From Anaspis maculata (taxonomy: Eukaryota > Arthropoda > Insecta > Coleoptera > Scraptiidae): a DNA stretch of 64,000 nt. Made by a program: the position numbers and the translations under genes. Where the stretch lies: NCBI GenBank assembly GCA_949128115.1, contig OX421965.1, positions 33,165,681-33,229,680 of the forward strand, given 5' to 3'. Positions 25,177 through 36,860 of the stretch are shown here, one piece after another (position 1 is the first letter of the stretch; each line of letters starts with the position of its first letter). The notes beneath the pieces are model-generated. The model was given only the letters and a program-made list of their open reading frames with translations. It did no database searches and had not been told where the DNA came from.

Positions 25177-27202
25177 CCTACTCTATTCAATTGACCACTA
25201 ATAAGCTCAGTACAGAACACTTTTACGGGCCTGAAACGAGACTTTTTGTAGAATTGAAGAACAATTCATTGATGATGTTTGAAATTAGGTTCGCAATTAT
25301 TGTACTTTACGAAAACCTCCAGGAGACCTCGACGCACGAATAAGACAGACACCTTCACAATTGGCGGAGGAGCCGTGGTTTGAGAGCTTGTGGAATAGTC
25401 GCAAAGCTGATGGACTTTTTACAGCGCTAGTGCATAAACTGGCGGCCAATGCTGGATATAGTGAAAAATGGAAATTCTTGAGCAATAGAAAATGAACATT
25501 ACCTAAGAGGGCGCTTTTAAACGTAAACATACCCACATGGCCACTATAGTGCAACACTCACGTATGGACATTGAATACTCGCGTCCACGTGCTAGACGAT
25601 TGTCATGGTGAAGCTTAAAAATGCCGGAAGCGGATTCTTCTAAAACGTTGCATAACGTTGCATACTCTGTGGCAGAGCCCTGTCCATTGAATAATTCTTA
25701 TCTACAAACTTTCCCATCACTAATCGTCCTCGATAAAGTGCAGGCAACACACTTTGTTCCGTTGACCCAATAGCCTGAATCTATCAAATGGAAAAAGCTC
25801 CATGAGGGGTAGATTCACTGTTTAGGAAGGAGTGGCGTTATCCTATGCATGTGACATTTCCCCCTTCCCTGAAATGCCGACCCAGCATTCGAAGGGTTGT
25901 CATCCCACAAAAATTTTGGAAAAACCTATACATGTGACAATAATAACAAAAATAATGAATAGTGGAAATGTGTCTTCCTCCTCCACTTCTTTATACGAGC
26001 AATCTGACCACCCTACCCTCCACATGGTGTAGGTACTTCTTGCCGACACAGGCATTACAAAATACTTCTGCAACGGAGGGTACTTATATGGTGAATTCAA
26101 TGTGATGGAACGTGCGTGCCTCACGGATTTTTCTAGGGGAAATCGAACGAATGAAAGTTTGAGGCATTTTGGAAGGAAAATTTTTCGAAACGGGACGAAG
26201 GGTTTTCGAGTTTTCCGCCATGGAAAAACTGCAAATCCCCAACTTCTCATACCGTGAAACGATTTTCAGTATATTTTTTGAAACAATATGTAATTATTTC
26301 TTGAGTATTTTTCAAAAATCAATGTTTCGAGATTTTTCTAGATATTGAAAATGCAAAACTGGCCTGGCATATCGAGACCGGGCTTAAATTGATGATGTCG
26401 GCTATGAGGGACTGACTCCCTGTCGAGCATTCAGAGGAAAGATTGCATTCGTTTCCAGTGTAAGAATTTGCGAAATCGGACATGCGTTTCTGAGTTTTCC
26501 TGACGTGAGGAAATGCATTTCCAACAACTCTTTCAATCCGTGAACCGATTTACGCCAACCAAACTTTAAAATGAGACCCAATTTTTTTTTGACGATTTTC
26601 ACAATGGAACGATTTGATTACATCATCATCTGGATACGTACACAATTTATAGGTGATTAATTTTTATCATGAGTACTCTGCATTTTTTCAATCTTGAAAT
26701 CAAGTTTCAACTTTCCCCCCGAAGGGACGCCTCGAACAAGAGTTTTACACGAGTTCCTGAATACTAGCCGGGAATGTATTGTGACTCTCACAACAGATTA
26801 TTTTTTGTTTAAAAAACTGAAGTCTAGGGTCAATTAACAAAGGTTTCCATCGTAAGTTTTCCGGCATTGCAGGCGCCACTGCCTGTTTCATACGCGCTGG
26901 CAAATAAATGCATTCGAGAGTGTATTTATTGTACCTAATGTTAAGTGGACGTGAATCATCCTGATCCCAAAGCCTACTGCTAGCCAATAGATTCAATTAA
27001 TAAATCGCCTTTATATGAATATGATAGCCACACAATTCTTCGAAAAAGGAAATCTTGAGTGGTCGTCATGAGTGTAAGCAAACACTTTTCTGCGGAAGTA
27101 AATAAAAAGTATTTATGGCCGGTTGGACTTTCTTTTGTATCTACCCAAAGCAATAGTAACTTTCATTATAGTGGTATACCCAACGCTTGCGCCAAATTTT
27201 GC
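25177..27202. other. No gene recognised (about 2 kb)
   Basis: Short frames only. Around 26160-26600 there are two loosely similar patches with GAGTTTTCC and CGTGAAACGATTT-like words, possibly an old diverged repeat. Confidence 0.4.
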
Positions 27203-27903
27203 CGTCAAATACAAAATTTGCGAACAAATGCTACAAAATCGCAAGAAAAACCGCCACAAAGTTGAAAAATACGCGCCGCAGCGAACAGGGTAATAGGTTA
27301 GAGGTTAATACACACTAGTGATTACTTATTTTTCATCAAAAAGTCCGCATTGTTCATTAAATTATAAATAACTGCGTTTTACATTGATCGGATGTGCGTA
27401 CGCAACCCATAATAATGCAACCCCCACCAACTCTATTTTCAGTTTGACAAGCAATGGCCGTGACTTTCCGCTGTTGTCTGCTGTCAATGTCAACTATATA
27501 TTCGCCATTTTGAAGTTCGCTCCGAGTGTCGTACGTTTGTGAACAAGTGGGCCGCTATTCTTGAATCGTGTGAGAAAAGTCCCTGGGAGTAAAATACATT
27601 CCGCAGTACACTGATGTAGCGAGTGTTGCCTAAAATCGTGGTTTTTAGGCAACTTTCGCTAGTCAAACTGAAAATAGAGTTGTTGGGGATTGCATTATGG
27701 GTTGCGTACGCACATCCGATCAATGTAAAACGCAGTTATTTATAATTTAATGAACAATGCGGACTTTTTGATGGAAAAGGAGTAATCACTAGGGTGTATT
27801 AACCTCTAGCCTATTACCCTGTTCGCTGCGGCGCGTATTTTTCAACTCTATGGCGGTTTTTCACGCCATTTTCTAGCATTTGTTCGCAAATTTTGTATTT
27901 GAC
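27203..27903. mobile_element. Foldback element with long arms, 701 bp
   Basis: The left arm 27203-27448 (starting GTCAAATACAAAATTTGCG) and the right arm 27662-27903 (ending TTGTATTTGAC) are closely matching reverse complements of about 245 bp. The 213-bp spacer contains a truncated copy of the 181-bp foldback family. I see no coding capacity. Confidence 0.85.
27549..27661 (-). mobile_element. Truncated copy of the 4785-4965 MITE
   Basis: It matches the right half of 4785-4965 in reverse orientation. It begins GGGCCGCTATTCTTGAATCG and stops at TTTCGCTA, exactly where the right arm of the surrounding foldback begins (27662). Confidence 0.85.
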
Positions 27904-28335
27904 GCCATTACTTCAGAAGACGAGTATGCGCGCTGATGGCGCGCTGGATAATGAAAGGTACTATTGAAATCAATTCTTGCCATCGATCGCTTGGGTGGTA
28001 TAATAGTAAGTTCATAATAAGGGGTCAAAATATTCAATATAAGCTTAATAATAAAATTATGGCTATTCTCCAGATCAAGCTGATATTTATACATTTTATG
28101 TGCAGGTAACATACTCGGCTCACTTTTTCTGTATTGTGATTGTCTCCCAAACATTATTTGGATGAAATTTGCCGGAAAATCTTAAGCAGTTGGCAACTTC
28201 ACATAGAAATGCCCAATTGTGATTCAAAGGAATGCTTACTTTCTTGTGGTACTTATTGGGAAGCCTCAGTCATGCTCTCGATCTTACCTCTTTTTGCCTT
28301 TTGACCTAGGTAGTAGATGGTATAGTAGCACTATG
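27904..28335. other. No gene recognised
   Basis: A 93-codon minus-strand frame (27873-28154) overlaps the foldback arm and shows no domain. Nothing else. Confidence 0.5.
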
Positions 28336-28578
28336 CAGGGTGTTTGTGAGCTTGAGGTATAGAAAATTGAACCGCAGTTAGAATAATGCTCTAAAAGTGC
28401 CAGACAAATGTTGAAAGAAATTCATGATTCTTATTTTTGGACATATGAGGGGTCAGATGGTCCATCGACCCCTTTCCATTTTCCTTATTTTGAAAGATTT
28501 CACGAAAACTCTTTCCATCAGACCAAATAGCAAAATATTTTCAACCTTTGCATGTATTTTGTAATTTTATCCAGTGTA

Positions 28579-28743
28579 CAGGTGTGTCATAAATCTTGAA
28601 AATCAATTTTTCCTTAACCTTGAAAGGCTCTAGAGGTTATAAAACTGATGTAGAGCAACAAATAACACAAACTGTTCTCATATGAAATTTTCTGGATGTT
28701 TTTTTGAAGAAAACTTGATTTTCAGGATTTACGACTCACCCTG
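28579..28743. mobile_element. TA-flanked MITE, 165 bp
   Basis: The ends are CAGGTGTGTCATAAATC and GGATTTACGACTCACCCTG, in inverted arrangement, with TTGAAAATCAA pairing TTGATTTTCA further in. TA dinucleotides lie immediately outside both ends (28577-28578 and 28744-28745), as for Tc1/mariner-type elements. Confidence 0.75.
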
Positions 28744-29320
28744 TACCTATAGTAAATAAAATTATAAACCACATTTAAAAGTTTAAAATAGGGTTGCACG
28801 ATGTCAATTGACCGGTCAAATAAGCCGTCAATTGACCGGTCATTTGACCGTGTCCAATAATCTGGTCAATTGACCGATCAAATACGAGCCCCCGGGCCTC
28901 GTTTGGCACGATTTGTGTAGATGGCGCAACGTATTTTACTTTAGGAAAGCTCTTTCCTGCTTTGAGACAGAGTCAAGTAGTCAATCCAATCTCAGTGGAA
29001 CTGCTGCTGCTCTCAAGACAAAGACAAAATGAAGCCAAAAAATCAAGTTTGGACGCATTTTTACGAAATACGAAATAGTTTATAATTAACTGAACTATAT
29101 CGTAATAATTTAAATTTGATATCAAGTCCAAAAATAAAACCAAATATTAGTTTTATTTTTGGAACATGTTACACCGTAATCTACCATACATGTATGAGTA
29201 CCTGAACTGAGTTAGTTACAGGTGTTCGCGTACCTACCTATAATTACCAAAAATTGAAATTGAAATTTATTTTTATTTGAATTTATTTGTTTTGAAATAA
29301 AATAAAAATCGAGTAAAATA

Positions 29321-31039
29321 CAGGGTGTTTCAGATTTAACTCGTGTCCTTTCAAGAAACGACGAGAAACTTTAAAAGAAGTAGACTTTCTCAGAAAAATA
29401 TGTGCCAGAAACAAATAATAACGAAGATATAGGCGTTCAAAGTTGAACTTTCAAAATCGATTTTTCGTCATCGTCAACTTTGGAACTTCCTTACCGATTT
29501 TGTTCAAATTTGAATCAAAGCTCGCTGAAATAAGTCTGTATCGAACAATAGTAACGCGTTTCATCAAATAATTTCGGGAGCGTAGATAATGGAGGGTGCC
29601 CCCGCTTTTTACCCCTATTTTCAAATCCCTAAAGTAATTTGGTACATTGTTCATATTTTTGAATTCTTGGTTTGATTTGGAAGATTATTACATACAACGC
29701 CCTTGATTATTAGACCTACAAGGATAATATTCACTTATCTAAATCCCACTGTCAATAGCAACGGAATAAAATTCATGTAAACAACAAAATCTGACAGCTG
29801 TCACTTCGGACTTCTTTCATGTAATAATCTTTAAAATATCACTCGTGCTCGAGATTTTCCCAGATAATTTTGGCCAAGCGTTTCCCTCGGGCTGATTGTC
29901 CCTGGATAAATGCCCTCCTCCTACGGAGTCGGGCATTTATCGCTACAATCAGCACTCGCGATCGCCTGGCCAAAATTATCGTGAAAATCTGAGCACTTGT
30001 GATATTACTGTTGATTATTACATACAACGCCCTTGATTATTAGACCTACAAGGATAATATTCACTTATCTAAATCCCACTGTCAATAGCAACGGAATAAA
30101 ATTCATGTAAACAACAAAATCTGACAGCTGTCACTTCGGACTTCTTTTATGTAATAATCTTCAAAATATCACTCGTGCTCGAGATTTTCCCAGATAATTT
30201 TGGCCAGGCGTTTCCCTCGGGCTGATTGTCCCTGGATAAATGCCCTCCTCCTACGGAGTCGGGCATTTATCGCTACAATCAGCACTCGCGATCGCCTGAC
30301 CAAAATTATCGTAAAAATCTAAGCACTTGTGATATTACTGTTGAAAAAGTTACACCTGCAAATTTTTGATTAAAGGCTTCGTTCTCAAGATATTTGAAGT
30401 TGAAACTTCGGAAAACATCTCGAAAACACCTCTTTCAAAGGCCTACAAAAATAAAATCCAAGATAACTAATGATTCCATCATTAAAATAGGTTTTACAGG
30501 TGTTTCAAGTTGCTAAACTATGAGTTTTTCAAGGAAACGAGAAGTTTTCAGGAAAAACATATTTTTTTGCTCTTGAAACTGGATATTTTGACGTGTTTTC
30601 CGAACTTTAAAACCCAAATATCTTGAAAACGAAGCCTCTAATCGGAATTTCACAAGAGTAACTTTCTCTTTGAAATTGAACGTAAAATTGAAAAATGTGA
30701 ACAATCTATAAAATAACCTTAAGGGGTAAAAAATAGGAGTAAGAAAGCGGAGGCATCCCCCATTATTCACGCCCCCGAAAAATTTCAATGGACCGCGTTA
30801 TTATCATTAGACACCGACTTATTTTAGTAACCTTAGGTTCAAATTTGAACAAAATCGGTTAAGGAATTTTTCGAGGAATTTCAAAGTTATGACGAGAAAT
30901 CGATTTTTCATGCTCAACTTTGGTCGCCTATATCTCCGTTATTATTCGTTTCTGACATATATTTTTTCCAAAAAGTCTACTTCTGTTGACGTTTCCCATC
31001 ATTTCCTGAAAGGACGCGATTTGATTCTGAAACACCCTG
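29321..31039. mobile_element. TA-flanked foldback, 1719 bp
   Basis: The ends CAGGGTGTTTCAGATTTAAC and its diverged complement ending GAAACACCCTG are flanked by TA on both sides. The arms pair over about 260 bp (for example AACGAAGATATAGGCG with CGCCTATATCTCCGTT). There is no transposase. The centre holds a 330-bp tandem duplication. Confidence 0.85.
29683..30342. repeat. Tandem duplication, 2 x 330 bp, each with a hairpin
   Basis: Units 29683-30012 and 30013-30342 differ at only a few positions. Each starts GATTATTACATACAACGCCC and contains an inverted repeat in which GATAATTTTGGCCA pairs with TGGCCAAAATTATC and GGATAAATGCCC with GGGCATTTATC around a CTCCTACGGAG loop. Confidence 0.9.
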
Positions 31040-31419
31040 TACAGTACCTACCTACCTACTTAACGATATATTCACAATTTTTGTCTTACTTCAATAAATA
31101 ATGTTGAATGATAGTAACACCTGTTTTTAGCGTATTTTTTCAATATTTGACCGATTTGACTGTCAATTGACCGTTAATTGACCAAATCTTATTTGACCGG
31201 TCAAAATGCAACCCTAGTTTAAAAACATTGATTTTTGGTCTATTGAGAAGAGTCTACTAAAATCTTTCAAAATAACAAAAATAAAGGAGGTCGAAGGACC
31301 ACTTTTTGGCCCTCCATATTAAAAAAAAACACTAAATTTTTTTCAACATTTTTCTGATACTTTTGAAGCATTTCTGTAACTGCGGTTCAATTTTCCACCC
31401 CAAGTTTGCAAACACCCTG

Positions 31420-33077
31420 TATAATTATGTAGTAAGTATCTACGGTCATTGAATGAAATAAATATGATATATTTACCTATCTATACCTTATGGCAATACC
31501 TGTAAGCTGTAAGTTCTGAGTTCTCTATTATATTTAGTTACTTGATGCTAATGTAAGAAAGAAATTATTAAAGATGATACATACTGATAGTACTGCTAAT
31601 TTCATAGAAGCATTACTAGAAAAAACCTGAGTAAGAAAGGTTTGCAATAAAGATTGTATGGATGGCACATGCTTGGATCATAAGGAACTTCAGAATGTTG
31701 ATAATACTGCACACTTACACTTTTATTTGTGTGCATACCAAACGACGGCTGGAGGGCTTGAAAGCGAAACACGTGCCGTATACCACATCATTCTTATCGC
31801 TAATACACGACTATTTAACGGTCAAACTTCCTCCTCGTTAGAAAAAAGCGCTGCGACCACTCGAAGATGAACCTCAATCTTCTGCGCTAATAATAAATCA
31901 AAACTGGCTGCTCCTCGACTCCTCCGTGAACTTATTTAAACCCTCTCATCTGCTGTCAGAGCATAGAGGCACCTGTTGTCTGACACACATTCGCTCTTTT
32001 CACACACGTGTTGTTTTCGGATGCACCACGTGTGAAATTGACCCTTTGGTTTTCCACAGTGATCGCTCGTCAAACAGCAGGCGTTGACAGCGGCCCGAGT
32101 TTTGTTTCTTGTTGTTTTTGATCGACGTTTGCGATTGAGCAACGGATAAGAGGTGTGAAAAAGTTGCGTAATTGTAACAGAGCACGCCGGTATGATGAAC
32201 TCTCGTTCTGCTGCTTCTGAGGTGTTTGAAGGGCAATGAAACTCTTATCATGATGTGGCTCCACATTTCACTTTGAATGTAGCCTTGAAAACGATCAGTG
32301 AAAAAAATAGAGGAGATGGCCGGAATAATAATCCTCTGGAATAATGATTTCTCCCAGTAACCACAAAACTTTTGAATCTGGCGCTATCTAGCTCTGCAGC
32401 CGGCTGAGTGGCAGCCGCAAGACAAGTTTCATAGAAAATATAGACGGAAGACGAGGACAGTCCCCTTACTACGCCACTGGATCGCGTTGAGAGAACTCAT
32501 TAGTGGAACATAGGCCTCTGTCCTCTTATAACATGTACGCTATGTTAACACAAAATCGGTTATACCCTTGACAAACTGGAAAACTTGATGATCATTAAGC
32601 GTAAATTACGATATAAATGACCAGTGTGTCACGTCGTCAATTACTTAATAATCATTTAGAACGTCATTTAGGACCTTAATGGTCATTAACTAGGAGTAAC
32701 CATAATCGCCGAATAATCGCCGGTGGTCGTGCATCATCGCCGTGATTCTTGAATACCATTGGTCAGCTTTTCTGAAATGAATCGCGATATCTGTCATTTG
32801 TCATCAAGTCCGTCATTTTAGTACGCCATTCAGACACGTATTTTTGGAATGGACGAACTGGATTTTGTGTCTTGCTTCTTGGAACAACATCTCTTGTACC
32901 AAATTATGAGATAATGCCCGTAGTGTGCACGTATAAGCACGTACGAAAAAATAAAAACTCTAAAAACATAAGAAATGACCACCTATTCGCGAAATTTGGA
33001 TGATACGAACATTGCAAACGGGCATCAGGATATAGATTGGCGGCACTTTATTTTCGGGCAAAGCCAAATTTATTGAT
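31420..33077. other. Left flank of the Polinton; no gene recognised
   Basis: Short overlapping frames at 31936-32266 carry no domain. Around 32562-32615, words such as TACCCTTGACA and GATGATCATTAAG recur in inverted form at 45400-45455 beyond the Polinton. A segment at 32917-33000 recurs in direct orientation at 44612-44710. Confidence 0.5.
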
Positions 33078-33083
33078 AAGGAG
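33078..33083. repeat. Target site duplication AAGGAG, left copy
   Basis: AAGGAG stands immediately before the AGTAGAGAG terminus and is repeated exactly at 44566-44571 after the other terminus. A 6-bp duplication is the signature length for Polinton/Maverick integration. Confidence 0.92.
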
Positions 33084-33710
33084 AGTAGAGAGAGAAGAGG
33101 GCGACTGAATCAAGTTTCATTACATGTAATTACAGAGGAGGTAATTACGACGTCGGTAATTAGACCGGTCCTACCGCTCTACAGTACACTCTTTAGGGTA
33201 CGACGCCGGGTGCTATAGAGACGTGATATGGGTCAGGATCCTGAAACCGAGCTCATTAATTATTGAGGTAATTACTAGAGAGGTAATAACACCCTGAGAG
33301 TATGTGCACACCAGTTTTACCGTTGCGAGCTTGAACCCGCGGTTTACCTGGACCGTCGCTTTAGTCCTCCTCCTCCTCTTCATGCCTACCGCTGCAGGTG
33401 CAAAGCAGAACAGTGGCAGGTGCATGTGCCATCGTGTCTTCTCAGTCGAACCTCCTCCGACACCGTTTGCGCTATATTGGTAAGAGCGAGATGAAGCGCT
33501 GCCATCCTCTTAACACAGCTCGACCAAGCGCACAGCGGTAGGTCTCCTCCTCTCGCGCTCGGTATTACCTGCTCCGCATGACCCAAAACCGCCGGAACGT
33601 GTTTTATGGCTGCTTCCAATCGAACATGCGAAGGAGTCGGAAAGGTAGGTCCTTCGCAAGGTCCTGATGGTCGGAGGTCCTTGCACATATTGGGGGCATG
33701 AGCGCTGCAT

Positions 33711-33783
<73 letters not shown>

Positions 33784-34960
33784 ATTTCGCTCCCCATCTC
33801 TCTCTATCATCCTATGCGCTGGCGGTCCAGCCAAACGCAGGTGTTTATGCATCGGTGAAATCGGTGTACGGTTTCATTTATCGACGCTCACAACATGGGA
33901 ACGAAGGGATGCACGGCGCTTTAAAAAAATCAATGAGAGGAGGTACCTAATTTTTCCATATGACCGCTACGTCGCAATGTTTTAATCATAGCAAGGAGGG
34001 AGAATATGAAATAGGTATGGAAGCAGAGGTGAGGCGCACAACGTTTTAAAAAAATTAGATGAGGTACCTAATTTTTCTGAGATGAGGTACCTAATTTTTC
34101 TATTTGCTCGCTACGTCGGAATACATTATCCATAACAAATCGAGATGCTCTGGACAGATGAACCGATACATAGCTAACTGTTGTACTAATCATCATGATG
34201 TTTTTGATGGTAGGGGGTAATAGATACCTCGGTACATCATCTAGATGTGTTTTAACCCAGTGATTTCGAGATAGCTAAATTAGTTTCGCATGACTAGGTA
34301 CGGCCATTTCTACCTTCTTCACAATTCAAAAATTCAAATATTCAAATCCAGTATCGGCATGATATCCCCTGCCAGAGGGTGGAGGGTAGGGAGCGGCGGG
34401 TGGCAACCGGGATTGTTCGATGAGGTGAGCGAAACTGATGGTTAGATATTACTCGTTTATGGTTTTGTAAATCGCCTAATTAAAGACCTTTTCTCGCAAG
34501 AGGACCGTGGGACATGGCCACTACCCACCTGCCTCCGAGCTATGCAGAGCGGCCGCATATACATGCCCGAATTATTAAGGGTCTTATAAAACGCAGTCTA
34601 TCGCTGCAAGTGTTTTCGTCGAGTTTTTAGGGTATCTGTGATGCAAGACCAGCCCTCCCTAACATCGTTTCCATGCTCCAGCATTCCTGCATATGAATCT
34701 CCGAATTAGGAAATTTTTATTGCTAGAGGACCGTGGGACTTAATTAAAACCTACCTGACCGTTCGATGTGCCAGAGGCGGTCAGGACGACGGAGGAAAAA
34801 AAAAATCCACTCTCCGACGTTAGCTCCCAGGCCACGAAGGAAATAATTTTTATCTTCGCGGGGGCCTGAAGGGTTGGACTCAGTAACACGGCGACCAATC
34901 CGGTTTAATCATACCCCTTTCTCTCGATATGCATATGGGAAAAACATCGTCCAGCAGACG
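33084..34960. repeat. Polinton left terminal inverted repeat (1877 bp)
   Basis: It pairs with 43027-44565 in reverse complement, ending at the shared CCAGCAGACG/CGCCTGCTGG region. It is about 340 bp longer than the right repeat. It contains a 69-bp GA microsatellite (23 bp on the right) and a 561-bp segment (about 34118-34678) that is missing on the right. Confidence 0.9.
33713..33781. repeat. (GA)n microsatellite
   Basis: About 34 uninterrupted GA units. The corresponding tract in the right terminal repeat (43914-43936, read as CT) is only about 23 bp. Ser-Leu and Arg-Glu repeat frames across it are artefacts. Confidence 0.98.
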
Positions 34961-35169
34961 TTCGTGATCTAGCAGGCGATCGGACCCCAACCAATCAGGT
35001 AATTTTTCCCAAATTTCATGCATAGAAGGGATGGAGCGACTCGTCTGAAGGGTTAATCCGGAAATTTCATATAGCTAGTTTTCTACCGTACTCGCGTCAG
35101 TAAAGTTCGGCTCTGAAATCCTCCCGGCTAAATTTTTTTGCTAGTGAGTATCTTACATTTTAAAAAATA

Positions 35170-35514
35170 ATGGAATTAGTGAACCAGCTGAATAATATTG
35201 CGCGGGGTGCTGCTTATAAGCCTCTCATTAAGGCTAAAGAGCTAACAGTCGGAGAGTCCAATAAAATAATTGATATAAAAAGTGTGACGACACGGTACGG
35301 TGAAAGGCGTGTGTGTCATCTTGAAAACGTCCAATTCTTCTTGCCCACGCGGTTTAACGCGTTTTTCACACCGCAAAAAATTGCGGAAACGATCGAGCTG
35401 GATATGTCGATCATATTCAGAGGCATGAAAGGCTCTGGAGCCATGGAGACGCCGGTCTTCGAATTTGCCTCAGCGCAAGGTGAGATAGCGATTTCGCGAA
35501 AGTATGACACCTAG
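35170..35514 (+). CDS. Polinton small protein 1, possible OB-fold protein
   Basis: A 114-aa protein with ATG at 35170, 210 bp inside the left terminal repeat. The most distinctive segment is residues 35-62: a beta-like run IDIKSVTTRYGERR, then VCHLENVQFFLPTRF. A TRYG turn followed by a hydrophobic strand and FLP-x-RF is a pattern I associate with small single-stranded-DNA-binding-like proteins encoded beside insect polB genes. That link is from memory and unverified. A later strand pair (MSIIFRGMKG, EIAISRKY) fits a small beta barrel. A binding role for displaced strands during protein-primed replication would make sense beside a polymerase, but this is inference. No catalytic motif is visible. 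Confidence 0.65.
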   Translation: MELVNQLNNIARGAAYKPLIKAKELTVGESNKIIDIKSVTTRYGERRVCHLENVQFFLPTRFNAFFTPQKIAETIELDMSIIFRGMKGSGAMETPVFEFASAQGEIAISRKYDT

Positions 35515-35564
35515 ATCATGTAATAACATTTTTTTTTTTTTTTATTCCAGTATAGAGAAGGTTG

Positions 35565-35770
35565 ATCATCATTACCATCACCAGTATCATCATCACCATC
35601 ATCAATCATCATCGTTATCAACCCCCCGATCATAGATGTTAACGTTCGCAATCGTCGTCTCATCTCCTTCCATCAACGTGATCATCGTCAAACATCATCA
35701 CCATCAACCCGATCATAGATGCTGATGTTCGCATTCATCATCTCAACTCTTTCATCATCGAACTAGGATC
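35565..35770. repeat. ATC-rich trinucleotide tract
   Basis: Imperfect ATC/ACC repeats (CATCATCACCATCATC-like) lie between the first and second Polinton genes. Two longer words around CCGATCATAGATG also recur about 70 bp apart. Confidence 0.75.
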
Positions 35771-35915
35771 CCGAGAACTAGAAGAGTTCGCACCCTCCAT
35801 ACCTAAAGCAATCGCTCTTTACTAAAGCAGATGTAAAAACATCACCCGCGAGCGAGCACAATCATCGTCAGGTCGATCCCTACGAGTCAAGTACTGTGGA
35901 GCTTCAATACCATCT

Positions 35916-36301
35916 ATGCAAACGTAAGCTATTTTCTCCTCAAAATAATTTCAAATCATCCGCTAACTTGGCTTCTCTCTCTCATTAGCATGTGGCAACT
36001 TCGACGTGATCCCCCAACAGACGTTAAAGAGAGTGTGAAGAGCATGCAACGGTACCTAGACGAAGAAGAGCTGGAGGCCGACAGGGCGCTGAACCGTGTA
36101 TATTGTCCGGACAAGTTGGCAAGATACGAAAACCTTTCGAACACGGCTCGCGCGGGTGGAGAAATCTGTGAACGTTTCATACAATCACAGATTTCTCTGG
36201 ATCATTTTTGCGAACTAATTCAAGATATAGGGCTGGGGCCCCGATTAAATCGGCTTAGGCCGTTTATCAGCGAAGAGCTGCTGCAGAAATATTGCAACTA
36301 G
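35916..36301 (+). CDS. Polinton small protein 2 (hypothetical)
   Basis: An open frame from 35989 to 36301 is preceded directly by a good acceptor (pyrimidine tract, then TTAG at 35985-35988). Upstream, ATGCAAAC followed by GTAAGC gives an 8-nt coding microexon (35916-35923). The 65-bp intron then joins in frame to add Met-Gln-Thr before the internal Met at 35990. The spliced product is 106 aa, or 103 aa if translation starts at the internal ATG. The protein is charged and predicted helical, with an acidic patch (LDEEELEAD near residues 27-35) and a hydrophobic C-terminal helix around LNRLRPFISEELLQKY. No known domain recognised. Its position suggests a role in replication or segregation, which is speculation. 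Confidence 0.6.
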
Positions 36302-36860
36302 TGTCCCCGGCGCAGGATATTTCTACAGCATTATTGTACCCGAACCTGTTAAATTAGATAAGTTTATAATGTAATATCATATTTTTCAATAGTCAAATTC
36401 ATCCATATTTAGGTTAGCCTAATTAGAGCATAGCAGTGCTGATGATTTTAATTTTAATGATAATGTAATGATGGTAATGATGAAATAAAAATGAGAAAAA
36501 AATTCTTGCATTTTCAATAAAAAAGAAAAAACTTTTCATCATATGAATCGTAAAAGCATGGATATGAGATTTTAGAAACAGTCTCAAAATAAGATATAAA
36601 AAAAAAAACCCCCCGCTGGATGTGGGAATATAGGAAAAAATATTTAACCAATGGCAGGAGAGCCATCCCCCCCCGGTCCGGCACATCTGTGCAGGTATAC
36701 GACCAATGGATGCGTCTTGCAAATTTAGAGATTTTAATTTCAGGAGGGGGTGGTTTTGCCACATAGCATCGAGCGGAATTTCTTCGATCCAGTTCACCGT
36801 CAAACCTTGCAAAGTTTCGTTCAGTGTTTTCTCGACTTTTAAGCAGAAAAAAAAAAAAAG
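36302..36860. other. Non-coding interval inside the Polinton
   Basis: AT-rich, with runs of A (36598-36608) and C. An AATAAA at 36484-36489 could end the upstream transcript. A 157-codon minus-strand frame covers it but is rich in Phe and Ile from poly-A/T and has no domain. The last part is probably the leader of the next gene. Confidence 0.5.

Larger units (their letters stand above)
28789..31216. mobile_element. hAT-type non-autonomous element, 2428 bp
   Basis: The ends TAGGGTTGCA and TGCAACCCTA are perfect inverted repeats. They are flanked by an exact 8-bp target duplication GTTTAAAA at 28781-28788 and 31217-31224. Near both ends there are clusters of TCAATTGACCGGTCAAAT-like words in inverted arrangement. 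No transposase frame is present. A large part of the interior is a second element (29321-31039), so the copy was bigger than a MITE only because of later insertion or capture. Confidence 0.9.
28336..31419. mobile_element. Outer foldback element split by a hAT insertion
   Basis: The ends CAGGGTGTTTGTGAGCTTG and the complement of CAAGTTTGCAAACACCCTG share further pairing, notably AAAATTGAACCGCAGTTA. The arms run to about 28560 on the left and back to about 31226 on the right. Its interior was interrupted by the element at 28789-31216. The outer flanks (TATG and TATA) suggest a TA target site but are not exact. Confidence 0.75.

Noticed and set aside
33510..33985. Frames with long Ser-Leu or Arg-Glu repeats in the left terminal repeat
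   Set aside because: They are translations of the (GA)n microsatellite and differ in length between the two terminal repeats.
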